This document shows, one piece after another, positions 51,743 through 58,730 of a stretch of DNA of 58,730 bases. Source of the DNA: Azohydromonas australica DSM 1124 (GTDB taxonomy: Bacteria; Pseudomonadota; Gammaproteobacteria; Burkholderiales; Burkholderiaceae_C); NCBI RefSeq assembly GCF_000430725.1, contig NZ_AUMO01000067.1:1-58730 (forward strand), read 5' to 3'. Position numbers and translations under genes: made by a program. How positions within the stretch are numbered: the stretch's first letter is position 1; each line of letters begins with the position of its first letter. A model generated the notes under the pieces. The model was given only the letters and a program-made list of their open reading frames with translations. It had not been told where the DNA came from and did not search any database.

Positions 51743-52219
51743 TCACCGCGGCGACCGGTAGCCGCCCTCAATCCATGCGCCGGCGCTGACGGCGTTGAGC
51801 TTGAAGTCGGGGTGCAGCTTCACGCTGGCCAGCTGCTCGCCGAACACGTCCTTGGCCAACAGCACGGCGTAGGGCTCGTACTCGTCCGGCACGATATCGA
51901 GCTCGACCGTGATGGTCTCGCCGCCGGCGTTCACCGTGACGCTCTTGTGCAGCATCACGTGCTGGTGCTGCTCGGCGCGGCGCCGCACCTCGCTGGCGGT
52001 CTTCACCAGCGTGTTGAAGGCCGACACGTCCAGCGGCTTGGGGTTCTTCTTGTCGCGGCCCATGGTCCACGGGCCCACCAGCGCCAGCTCCGCCTCGCCG
52101 TGGCGCGTCATCGCCACCGCCCAACCGTCGTCGTCCTCGTTCTTGATGACCTTGGCCGGCCAGCCGTTGTCGATCCACAGCCGGTCCTCGTGCACCGTCT
52201 CCAGCGTATCGGTGTCCAT
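51743..52219 (-). CDS. Hypothetical backbone protein with an SOS-type promoter
   Basis: A 158-residue soluble protein starting MDTDTLETVHEDRLWIDNGW. The sequence (WAVAMTRHGEAELALVGPWT; HKSVTVNAGGETITVELDIV; YAVLLAKDVFGEQLASVKLH) suggests a compact alpha/beta fold, with no family I can name. A near-perfect LexA box lies 20 bases upstream of the ATG, so it should be induced by DNA damage. SOS control is known for transfer and maintenance genes of several integrative elements. Confidence 0.65.
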   Translation of the reverse strand: MDTDTLETVHEDRLWIDNGWPAKVIKNEDDDGWAVAMTRHGEAELALVGPWTMGRDKKNPKPLDVSAFNTLVKTASEVRRRAEQHQHVMLHKSVTVNAGGETITVELDIVPDEYEPYAVLLAKDVFGEQLASVKLHPDFKLNAVSAGAWIEGGYRSPR

Positions 52220-52238
52220 GGCTTCCTCTGCTTTTTAA

Positions 52239-52254
52239 CTGTATGTTCATACAG
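52239..52254 (-). promoter_or_regulatory. LexA box CTGTATGTTCATACAG
   Basis: A perfect 7-bp palindrome with the exact CTGT-N8-ACAG form used by LexA in gamma- and betaproteobacteria, 20 bases upstream of the gene at 52219. The next base pairs outwards differ from the E. coli consensus TA, which is common in functional boxes. Confidence 0.7.
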
Positions 52255-52882
52255 CATTACAGATGACGGGTCGCTCGGCGCTGTATGAGACGGCTACAGA
52301 AAGGCTGATTCGAACAAATGCCGGGTTCATGGCGCGGGCGCGCGACCAGTCTCACCAAAGGCGTCGGCCTTTTGACGCTGGATGGCGAGACCGGCACAGT
52401 GAAAGTCATCGTGTGACGGTCTCTGCGTGAGCAGCAACGCCGGGAACTGTTGTACTCCCGGCTGCTGGCGGTCTGCGGTGTTGGTAGCGCGAGGGAGAAG
52501 TCCGTCACCTCATCGCCCGGCGGCTTTACTACCTCACGCCGCTGTTGGGGCGGCTGGCGACCAAAAGCCGCGATTTCAGGGATTCGGCATTACGCACCGA
52601 ACGAATACCCGCAGTAGGCTGAGTGCGGACATTCAATTTTGAGCACCATCTGGCCCATTCGTGCCGAGTGCAGTCGTCTGGCGCGCTTACGTCTACGACC
52701 ACTCTGCGGCACATTACCTGTATTCAGAAAGCGCAATAAACACTTGTGCGGCTCGCTATCAGACTCGCAGATACTGGAAACATTCTAAGCAACTTTCTCT
52801 TGAACCAAGAAGTATACTGTAAACCAGTGATCTGACGAAAGATTATAGCAGGCAGCCGCACAAATACGCAGTTGAGCAAATC
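52255..52882. other. Non-coding stretch between backbone and Lamassu genes
   Basis: I see no reliable gene in these 628 bases. Short frames on both strands have no recognisable sequence, and the left 350 bases are GC-rich and could be backbone remnant, while the right 200 are AT-rich like the Lamassu cluster. The composition change near 52700 probably marks the left edge of the inserted cluster. Confidence 0.4.
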
Positions 52883-54826
52883 TTATGATGACGCGCTTCT
52901 CCGGTGGAGCAGTTTTGCATCGTCACTCAATCTCAATACAACGAAGGATTCAAACTCCGCCGGAAACTTTCCAACACCAGTAGACATAATAAACTGATAT
53001 TCTTTATTCTTCGGGTTTTCTAGCGCCTCTACTAAGCGAAGCATTTTCACTAAATTTGGTAGATCTATGCCCGCCGTCTCAGGCGTATCTACCAAAAGTA
53101 GCCTTGGAAACGGTATGTCACTCTGCAAGGATAACTGCAGGAGCGTTAAATAATAAAGAAACCGCTTTGGAACGGTGGCGCTTGCCTCTCGATACACCCC
53201 ATTATTTATGACAGGCAGGTACGTTTCAGAGTCTATTTGCGCAGTGCGGCAGTCAGCAAGAACCGACGTCATCATGTCATTGTAGACGGCATTGAAGGCA
53301 GTAAGTTGACCTTGCAGTTCAACTTTTGATGCAGCATCCAAGCGATTAACTTCTGCTTTCGCAATCTCATATTGTCGCTTTTTTGAATCTAGCCTCTCTT
53401 GTAGAGTTGCAAGCTTCTCCTCTAGACGAAGGGCTTCTTGCAGTCGACTAATTGTAGTTCTGGACTCGAGTATTTTCTCGTCAACTTGATCCACTGCTGC
53501 ACTAACCACTTCGCCGTTACCAATGCTGCCCTCCAATTGCTTGCGCCGATCTGCCACCAACTGCTCCAATCTTTCGCGTTCAGCAGTTAAGCTCTTTTTC
53601 TCATCCCTGATATCTATTACGGCCAAAGCTAGCGTTTCCAGCGCCTTGGACTTGGATCTCAGTATATCTAGATATTCCGCAGAACTATAGAAAAAGCGCT
53701 GATAATCATGTTCATCCACGTCATGTCCACATACGCACTTATACTTTGCTCGATTGACGGTGTTGAGACAGAAAGGGCATGTATCGCTAGAAAAAAGCGC
53801 CAATTGTCCATGCGTATATATGACCTTATTAATTCTTTCTATGTCATCTTTGAGCATGCGCTCCAAATCAATCATGCGGCCGGCTTCCTCGCTGACTTCC
53901 GCAATTTGTTTTTCAATACTCCGTCCAGCGATCTCCAATTCGTGCAGGTCACGGAGCTGTATATCCAGCATTTTTCTGGCCGCGGATTCCCCAACGCGCC
54001 CCTTCGTAAAGCCGCTTCTTGTATCAAGCAACTTGCTGAGTTGTGCCTCTAATAGTTCGATTTGTGCACGTAGCGATTTTACATTCTGAACTCCTTGGAC
54101 CCCGCTTGCTTTAAGAAGTTCGGAAACAATATCCTGATATTCTTGGTGCACTGAGCGCGCCGCCTGTTGCTCTTTGTCAGCAATCTTCATTTGGCTGATT
54201 GCGTCATAGAGAGCAAGCAGCGTCTTACCTACCAGTATCTGAAAGATGGCACGTCGAATCTCAAGAGAGTCGGTGATAAAATTTACGTTATCTGCCGGTT
54301 TATAGATCCCATGCGGATCCGGACTTTGATTATGATAGAACAGACGAGAAAGGTCTGTGAAGTTAAGCTTAAAGCTCCTGCCGCCCTGGAATATCTCTAC
54401 AACTGGAATGCCTAATTCTTCGAGCATCCAATCCGAGAAAGCGCGCTGCCCTGATTCTTTTCGATAAACAGGCAGAGTAAAAGCACTGACTTCTGTCTCA
54501 ATCCCATCGGCAGAGGTTCGTCCCTCGAAAACTGTTATCAAATTCTCGCGAATCTTTCGCGTTAAGGTGTACAGACGCCCATCTATTTGGATAATGAGTC
54601 TCGCCATATTGTTGGTGTCACTCATCACCTCATCATGAACCTCATTGGATTCAGGATCAAACTCGGCAACTTTGCCTCCTAAGCAAAAATATATTAAATT
54701 GAAAAACGTTGATTTTCCAGAGCCATTAGGGCCCTCAATAATGCAGATATTCTGGTTTAAAGATGGGGATTCAAAATAGTACTTGTCTCCCAAGTACTCC
54801 ATCTTCATTATTTTCAGGAAACCCAT
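52883..54826 (-). CDS. lmuB: LmuB (DdmC), Rad50/SMC-like ATPase of a Lamassu system
   Basis: A 647-residue protein with a Walker A motif at the N-terminus (IIEGPNGSGKSTFFN, about 29-43) and Walker B at the C-terminus (RLLLVDTPETAGID, about 575-588). Between them lie long coiled coils and a central zinc hook (CPFCLNTV and KYKCVCGHDVDEHDYQRFF, about 345-375). The split-ATPase plus hook layout is that of Rad50/SMC proteins, and with its two neighbours it matches Lamassu LmuB. It overlaps lmuC by 13 bases. It would sense foreign DNA or replication intermediates and release the nuclease. The region is AT-rich relative to the backbone. Confidence 0.85.
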   Translation of the reverse strand: MGFLKIMKMEYLGDKYYFESPSLNQNICIIEGPNGSGKSTFFNLIYFCLGGKVAEFDPESNEVHDEVMSDTNNMARLIIQIDGRLYTLTRKIRENLITVFEGRTSADGIETEVSAFTLPVYRKESGQRAFSDWMLEELGIPVVEIFQGGRSFKLNFTDLSRLFYHNQSPDPHGIYKPADNVNFITDSLEIRRAIFQILVGKTLLALYDAISQMKIADKEQQAARSVHQEYQDIVSELLKASGVQGVQNVKSLRAQIELLEAQLSKLLDTRSGFTKGRVGESAARKMLDIQLRDLHELEIAGRSIEKQIAEVSEEAGRMIDLERMLKDDIERINKVIYTHGQLALFSSDTCPFCLNTVNRAKYKCVCGHDVDEHDYQRFFYSSAEYLDILRSKSKALETLALAVIDIRDEKKSLTAERERLEQLVADRRKQLEGSIGNGEVVSAAVDQVDEKILESRTTISRLQEALRLEEKLATLQERLDSKKRQYEIAKAEVNRLDAASKVELQGQLTAFNAVYNDMMTSVLADCRTAQIDSETYLPVINNGVYREASATVPKRFLYYLTLLQLSLQSDIPFPRLLLVDTPETAGIDLPNLVKMLRLVEALENPKNKEYQFIMSTGVGKFPAEFESFVVLRLSDDAKLLHRRSASS

Positions 54827-55338
54827 GCTTTTACACCTCGCTCACGATACAAGCGATTAATCAGCGCTTCGAAACTTGAACTGGCAAGCCTTGGTAACAG
54901 CTTTTTAAGCTTGGCTGCATTGCTCTTTTCCTTGGCGAACGACTCGCTCTCCAGAAAACCCTTCGGCAGATTGTCACGAATCAAGGTGACGTCGACAACT
55001 TCAGCCATGTCCGTCCGTTCAAGACCTACGAAGCCCCGTTTTTCAAGTGCAAATAATATTTTAAACACTTCTCTCTTCTGCAGTTCCGCTTTGGTGTAGC
55101 TAGAGAATAGCAGTTCTCTGTCAACAGGATTGCCAACCCCTTTCTCTGCTGTGCGCTCGATTATACCAATCAGTCGATCGTCTGCCAAAAATTGGACAAG
55201 AAAAGATATCTTCCTGTGATCCCTTATCCTTCGTGCGGTGCCGCCCAAAAGATGGAGAGCCAACAATATTGAGTAGGCAAGAAAGTAAAAATCTTCGCCA
55301 GATATGAAGTTGAGACGCCTATTATTACTTTTTCGCAT
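54814..55338 (-). CDS. lmuC: LmuC (DdmB), small subunit of a Lamassu system
   Basis: A 174-residue protein. I chose the ATG at 55338 (MRKSNNRRLNFISGEDFYFL), which overlaps the lmuA stop by 14 bases, over ATGs upstream to 55368. The sequence is helical with a winged-helix-like central region (SSYTKAELQKREVFKILFAL, then EKRGFVGLERTDM). Small proteins in this position between the nuclease and the SMC-like protein are LmuC/DdmB, which bridges them. No catalytic residues are seen. Confidence 0.75.
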   Translation of the reverse strand: MRKSNNRRLNFISGEDFYFLAYSILLALHLLGGTARRIRDHRKISFLVQFLADDRLIGIIERTAEKGVGNPVDRELLFSSYTKAELQKREVFKILFALEKRGFVGLERTDMAEVVDVTLIRDNLPKGFLESESFAKEKSNAAKLKKLLPRLASSSFEALINRLYRERGVKAWVS

Positions 55339-56590
55339 CATAATCATCAAATGCAATAAAGCACTCATCGAAAAGTGTCAAAACAGCACCCTTAATTGTT
55401 TCGCGATCCTTTATATTATATTTGTAAGATTGCGACAGCGTTTGAATGCATTCATGCGATTCTTTCGCCAAATCATTTATGATCGCGTCAACCTCCTCGC
55501 CGTTCATGGTCTGACCTGGTTTCGCGCGATCTTCTAAATATTGTTCGCAGACGTCATAGATACGGCGCCTTAAGGAGACATATTGTCGATCAAAGACTCC
55601 TGCTTCTGTTCTTGCGAGGGAGCATCGGCGTGCCAACCTTTGCAGAGATTTTTGAGGATAATTGGGTGAGATCGAGAGTATTTTCTCTGTTAGATTTCGA
55701 AAATCACTAACTGTTATACCTTCCCAGTTATCTGCGGCAGGGTCTGGTTGCTTATCGTCCACCATTGTCACAAGGCGCTCTTCAGTAAGAATTTCCATAA
55801 ACATAAGTTGCAAGTCGGCCGTCGAAACAAGACGATTCGCAGGACTGGTTGAGTGGGATCTTTTCTCTAGTTCATCAAGCAGTCGAGTAAGGATGAACTT
55901 TTCCAATCCTTCGTGTCGATGATTGAAGAATCTGCATGTTTTTACCAGTTCGAGAGCTTTTTGTTCCAGGGTGAAATTGTCTTCAACATGGACAGACCAC
56001 TCGATGCTTTCTAAGAATTTGAAGAATTTTTCGGCATCCCACTGCGAAACTACCCCATAAAAACCTAAGCCGCTACGCTCGGCATACTGTTTTTGATACT
56101 CGTCAAGCACAAGTTGTCTCGCAACAAGAATTTCTTCGTTATCGAGCGAAGATTTCGATGACAATTTTTTTAGTATCTGGTAGGACTTAATTTCATCCGA
56201 AAGTCCAGCCTTAACTCTTGCTTCTGCTGATACTCTTTCCCCAGCAAGGCTGGCTGAAGCATAAACACCCAGCTTTAATTCATCTGACTCTTGGAATGCA
56301 ACAACAAGATCCAAAAAAGCGACAACGGTATTCTTGATTGCAGGAGAATTAAAGCTTAACGGCTTGGTGTACTGTTTATTTTCTTCGCCGGCAAGCATAG
56401 CTTCACCTGCACTATCGATAATCATGGAATCTTCTAGAAACTCAACCGCGCAGAATACGCGTCCTGATATGTTTTTCTCGACGCGCTCAAGAAAACGAAT
56501 TGCCGCTCTTAGCTTTTGAAAGCGTATTCCTTTTTGCGTGTCTCCCGCCTCTCTACTAATGTGCTCTACACTGCTGCTCGCAACTTCCAC
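55325..56590 (-). CDS. lmuA: LmuA (DdmA), Cap4-like nuclease effector of a Lamassu system
   Basis: A 421-residue protein from the GTG at 56590, with GGAAGG seven bases upstream. The N-terminal 110 residues look like the Cap4/DUF4297 dsDNA-endonuclease domain of the PD-(D/E)xK fold: IRFQKLRAAIRFLER, CAVEFLEDSMIIDS with candidate acid Asp54, and GEENKQYTKPLSFNSP giving the ExK pair (Glu70, Lys72). The remaining 300 residues are helical and probably contact LmuC/LmuB. In known Lamassu and DdmABC systems this subunit cuts DNA when released, killing the cell or clearing plasmids. Confidence 0.78.
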   Translation of the reverse strand: MEVASSSVEHISREAGDTQKGIRFQKLRAAIRFLERVEKNISGRVFCAVEFLEDSMIIDSAGEAMLAGEENKQYTKPLSFNSPAIKNTVVAFLDLVVAFQESDELKLGVYASASLAGERVSAEARVKAGLSDEIKSYQILKKLSSKSSLDNEEILVARQLVLDEYQKQYAERSGLGFYGVVSQWDAEKFFKFLESIEWSVHVEDNFTLEQKALELVKTCRFFNHRHEGLEKFILTRLLDELEKRSHSTSPANRLVSTADLQLMFMEILTEERLVTMVDDKQPDPAADNWEGITVSDFRNLTEKILSISPNYPQKSLQRLARRCSLARTEAGVFDRQYVSLRRRIYDVCEQYLEDRAKPGQTMNGEEVDAIINDLAKESHECIQTLSQSYKYNIKDRETIKGAVLTLFDECFIAFDDYDAKK

Positions 56591-56700
56591 AAAATTGCCT
56601 TCCGATCGCTTTTGGCGCCTGTTTGGCGTTCATATAAGAATTGATTCTACCTCAGTATTCATGATCATGCTACCTAGAAACGCGTCTGAGTGCTTGGATA

Positions 56701-57537
56701 CTATTTCGTCGAGCCTGAACTCCGTGATCTGAGGGTAACTGCAAGTGGCGCATTCCGCCCGTTACTGATTTTTGCTAGAGAACATTTATTGGCCGCTCTG
56801 ACACGAAGCGGCGGCGAGGGTGGCTCATCTATGGAGAGCGGTGGGCACGATGCTGGATCCCAGGGCAAATCCATTGAAGGGCCACTCGCACTCTTGACCG
56901 ATCTTCTGTCGCGCTGTTTTAGCGAGAAGCCGTTGGCGGCCGGCTGCCGCGTTTGTAAGCCTTGGTTGGACGGCCGCTTTCGCTGCGAAGCGGGTATTCG
57001 CGATGGCGGGTCAAATACCTGCAACGGGCACGGAACGGATTTCTGGGGGAGCCTCTTCTCTGGCTGGTGCTGTTGTTCGCCCCGCCGATGTACGCGAGGC
57101 GCTTTCAGTTTGACAGTGCCTTTTCCCGACCATGAATCTACGCCAGCACTGCAGCCACCGCGAGCAGAGATCAATGGCCGTTGCGCCCTTTCCCGCGGCA
57201 TGAAGAAGTGGACGTGGTGGCAAGCCGATACAGCTTTGCATAGGATGCCGGCATCGGCCAGTACCGCCGAGACGGCCGCTAGGAATTCCGCGGCGTCCAG
57301 CGAGGAGTGAATCGTGAGCGTGATCAGGCCCGACTCGAACTGGTAGGGCACGCCTGCGCGCCGGGCCTCATCCAGCGCAAGGATCGCGCTGAGTCCCTCG
57401 GCCTCACGGAACGTGGCGATGGGCGCCAAGTCGGCAGGCAAGTCGTTGTCCGGAAAGGTGGAGAACACGAAGGTGCCGGGCTGCAGCTGCGGCGTCATGT
57501 GCCGCAGCAGCTTTCTCAGGTCGCGTTCGCCGGTCAT
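56701..57537 (-). pseudogene. ACT-domain protein with replaced 3' end
   Basis: From the ATG at 57537 about 119 residues match an ACT-domain (ACT_7-like) protein: LQPGTFVFSTFPDNDLPADL, then IATFREAEGLSAILALDEAR, LITLTIHSSLDAAEFLAAVS, and VSACHHVHFFMPRERAQ. These proteins normally end within about 15 residues of that last motif. Here the frame instead runs on for 158 codons of Pro/Arg/Ser-rich sequence with no resemblance to the family. The change point is near 57180. The start overlaps the SSB stop (ATGA), so it was part of the backbone operon. It marks the right edge of the inserted Lamassu cluster. Some ACT function may survive. Confidence 0.65.
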
Positions 57538-58016
57538 AGCGTCTCATCGTTCCAGGGTGCGTCCGAGGCCGGCCAGCCATCGGCATCGGTTGCCGCCGTG
57601 GCTGCAGGCGGCGCTGCCGGTGCTGATGCCGGCGAGCGATAGTCCTCTTGCTGCGTCGCTACCCTAGCCTGGCGCAGCGGCGGCTCCGCACCGGTCACCG
57701 CCTCGCGCTTGCGTTTCGCCTGATACGCCGTGAGAACCTGGCTCGCGATCAGGTCCAACGCCGGCCGAGGCTGATTCTCACGGTCGATCCATACCTTGGG
57801 CGTCAGCGTGCCTGCCAGCGACACCGCGTCGCCCTCCGACAGCGCCAGCAGCGCTGCCTGGGCGGTGGCGTCGAAGGCCAGCACGTTGACGAAAAGCGTC
57901 TCGCCGCCGCTGGTGGCGGCGCGGACCTTGGCCACGGTGAAGACCTTGCCGGTACTGTTGCTCGTGCGCTGCTCGGTGCGGCCGTACACCCTCCCTGCAA
58001 CGAGTCCTTCGATCAC
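57534..58016 (-). CDS. ssb: Single-stranded DNA-binding protein of the element backbone
   Basis: A 160-residue protein from a GTG at 58016 with GGAAGGAG eight bases upstream. The OB-fold part (about 1-105) has VYGRTEQRTSNSTGKVFTVA, then ETLFVNVLAFDATAQAALLA and VSLAGTLTPKVWID, typical of divergent SSBs found on integrative elements. A Pro/Ala-rich linker follows, and the C-terminus is the acidic tip ASDAPWNDETL, close to the SSB DDxPF-type tail that binds partner proteins. It would coat single strands during transfer or replication. Confidence 0.85.
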   Translation of the reverse strand: MIEGLVAGRVYGRTEQRTSNSTGKVFTVAKVRAATSGGETLFVNVLAFDATAQAALLALSEGDAVSLAGTLTPKVWIDRENQPRPALDLIASQVLTAYQAKRKREAVTGAEPPLRQARVATQQEDYRSPASAPAAPPAATAATDADGWPASDAPWNDETL

Positions 58017-58242
58017 GACCTGCTCCTTCCGTGTAGCTGTCCGGCGCCCAGACGCAGCTCAGCCCCATCAAGCACGAAGTTGTAGGCCAGCCATCAGGCC
58101 TTGGCACATCGTCAGCCTTCACCACCGGCGTGGCACACGGAGGCTGGCGGCCGGCGCCCTGCCCTAACAACCTGAGCACCCTTGGCCGCCGCGGCGCCAA
58201 CACAATCGTTCGTCTCTTCCCTGCCAGCGCGCCGGGCCACCC

Positions 58243-58730
58243 ATGAGCTACGACTACAGCAGCGCCAACGCCACCCTGGAGCTGCCTAACCCGTATCGGG
58301 TGCAGAACAAGCTGCTGTTCGCGTGCGCGGCGCTCATGGGCGCGGCGGCCCTCTTCACGCTGTTCGAGCACCGCCAGTCGCTGGACCCCATCGCCGTGGC
58401 CGTCGGCCTGGGGCTGCTGTTCGCCAGCGTCGTCACCGCCGCGACCGGGGCCAAGCGGCTGCGCTTCTTCTTCGGCCGCGGCCGACCGGCGTCGCTAGCG
58501 CCGGAGCTGCCCAATGCCATGGTCGGCACTTCGGACCAGGCCTCGACCATCAAGCGCATCCTGCGCGACGGGGCGCTGACCTATCCCGAGCCCGCCCGGG
58601 CCATCGAGGGCGTGCTGTACCACTGGGTGCCGCGCCTCATCACCGCGCCGCTGGCCATCCAGGAGCAGGCCAAGGTCGCCTTCTACAACCTGTGCGCGAT
58701 GCTGGTCACGGCCGTGAGCTTCGCGCTGGC
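58243..58730 (+). CDS. Membrane protein of the element, partial at right edge
   Basis: The frame from the ATG at 58243 (MSYDYSSANATLELPNPYRV) is open to the window end, 162 codons. Two membrane helices are visible (about 24-41, LLFACAALMGAAALFTLF; about 48-69, IAVAVGLGLLFASVVTAATG) and a third begins at the end (LCAMLVTAVSFALA). The layout suits a conjugation- or element-associated inner membrane protein, but I cannot name the family. The 226 bases before it hold no gene and must carry its promoter, divergent from ssb. Confidence 0.6.
   Translation, partial: MSYDYSSANATLELPNPYRVQNKLLFACAALMGAAALFTLFEHRQSLDPIAVAVGLGLLFASVVTAATGAKRLRFFFGRGRPASLAPELPNAMVGTSDQASTIKRILRDGALTYPEPARAIEGVLYHWVPRLITAPLAIQEQAKVAFYNLCAMLVTAVSFAL

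Noticed and set aside
56690..57310. Plus-strand frame of 206 codons at the Lamassu edge
   Set aside because: It is antisense to the ACT gene and its unlike extension, has no recognised motif and no clear ribosome binding site.
1..58730. tRNA genes, rRNA or att sites marking the ends of an integrative element
   Set aside because: None was recognised by eye; the window appears to lie wholly inside the element or island.

Overview
The window is a stretch of accessory DNA from a GC-rich proteobacterium, most likely a Burkholderiales betaproteobacterium (Comamonadaceae-like). The reasons are the GC-rich codon use of the backbone genes, a PEP-CTERM protein, and a backbone of the kind seen on integrative and conjugative elements or plasmids of this group: TrfB/KorA-like regulator, DUF932 protein, ParB, SSB, a partial membrane protein at the right edge. 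No rRNA, tRNA or CRISPR array was seen, and neither end of the element is recognisable inside the window.

Layout: 1-2184 is insertion-sequence debris (IS630, an integrase-type fragment, an IS5-like fragment) plus an AT-rich non-coding stretch. 2185-13066 is a tightly coupled plus-strand operon of four genes: an alpha/beta hydrolase, a caspase-like protease with a VMAP-type C-terminus, a MoxR AAA+ ATPase, and a 2201-residue protein that joins a vWA-like (SAV_2336-type) region, a beta-propeller-like region, a STAND-like NTPase and nine exactly phased 46-residue TPR-like repeats. I read this as a ternary vWA-MoxR-VMAP conflict system. 13067-14792 holds a broken IS transposase and a PEP-CTERM protein. 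15035-23474 is element backbone, including a parB gene split by a complete 1515-bp IS110-family (IS1111-group) element. 23719-25445 has two tiny genes and one unknown gene.

25483-50221 is one long minus-strand block built on a complete type 2 BREX phage-defence system: an XRE-type regulator, pglW, pglX, pglY, pglZ, brxD, brxHI. It is unusual in that seven genes lie between pglX and pglY: a protein with a ubiquitin-like tail, a CFI-box protein, an HNH nuclease, a Fic protein, and a MqsR toxin-MqsA antitoxin-SecB-like chaperone module. Two further genes, one resembling the uracil-DNA-glycosylase fold, follow brxHI.

50265-52254 returns to small backbone genes, one of them behind a near-perfect LexA box. 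52883-56590 is a three-gene Lamassu/DdmABC-type system (Cap4-like nuclease, LmuC, Rad50-like LmuB), inserted beside an ACT-domain gene whose 3' end has been replaced. An SSB and a partial membrane protein close the window. In all, at least three defence systems (VMAP, BREX-2 with nested modules, Lamassu) share one mobile backbone. Function calls rest on motif reading without database searches.
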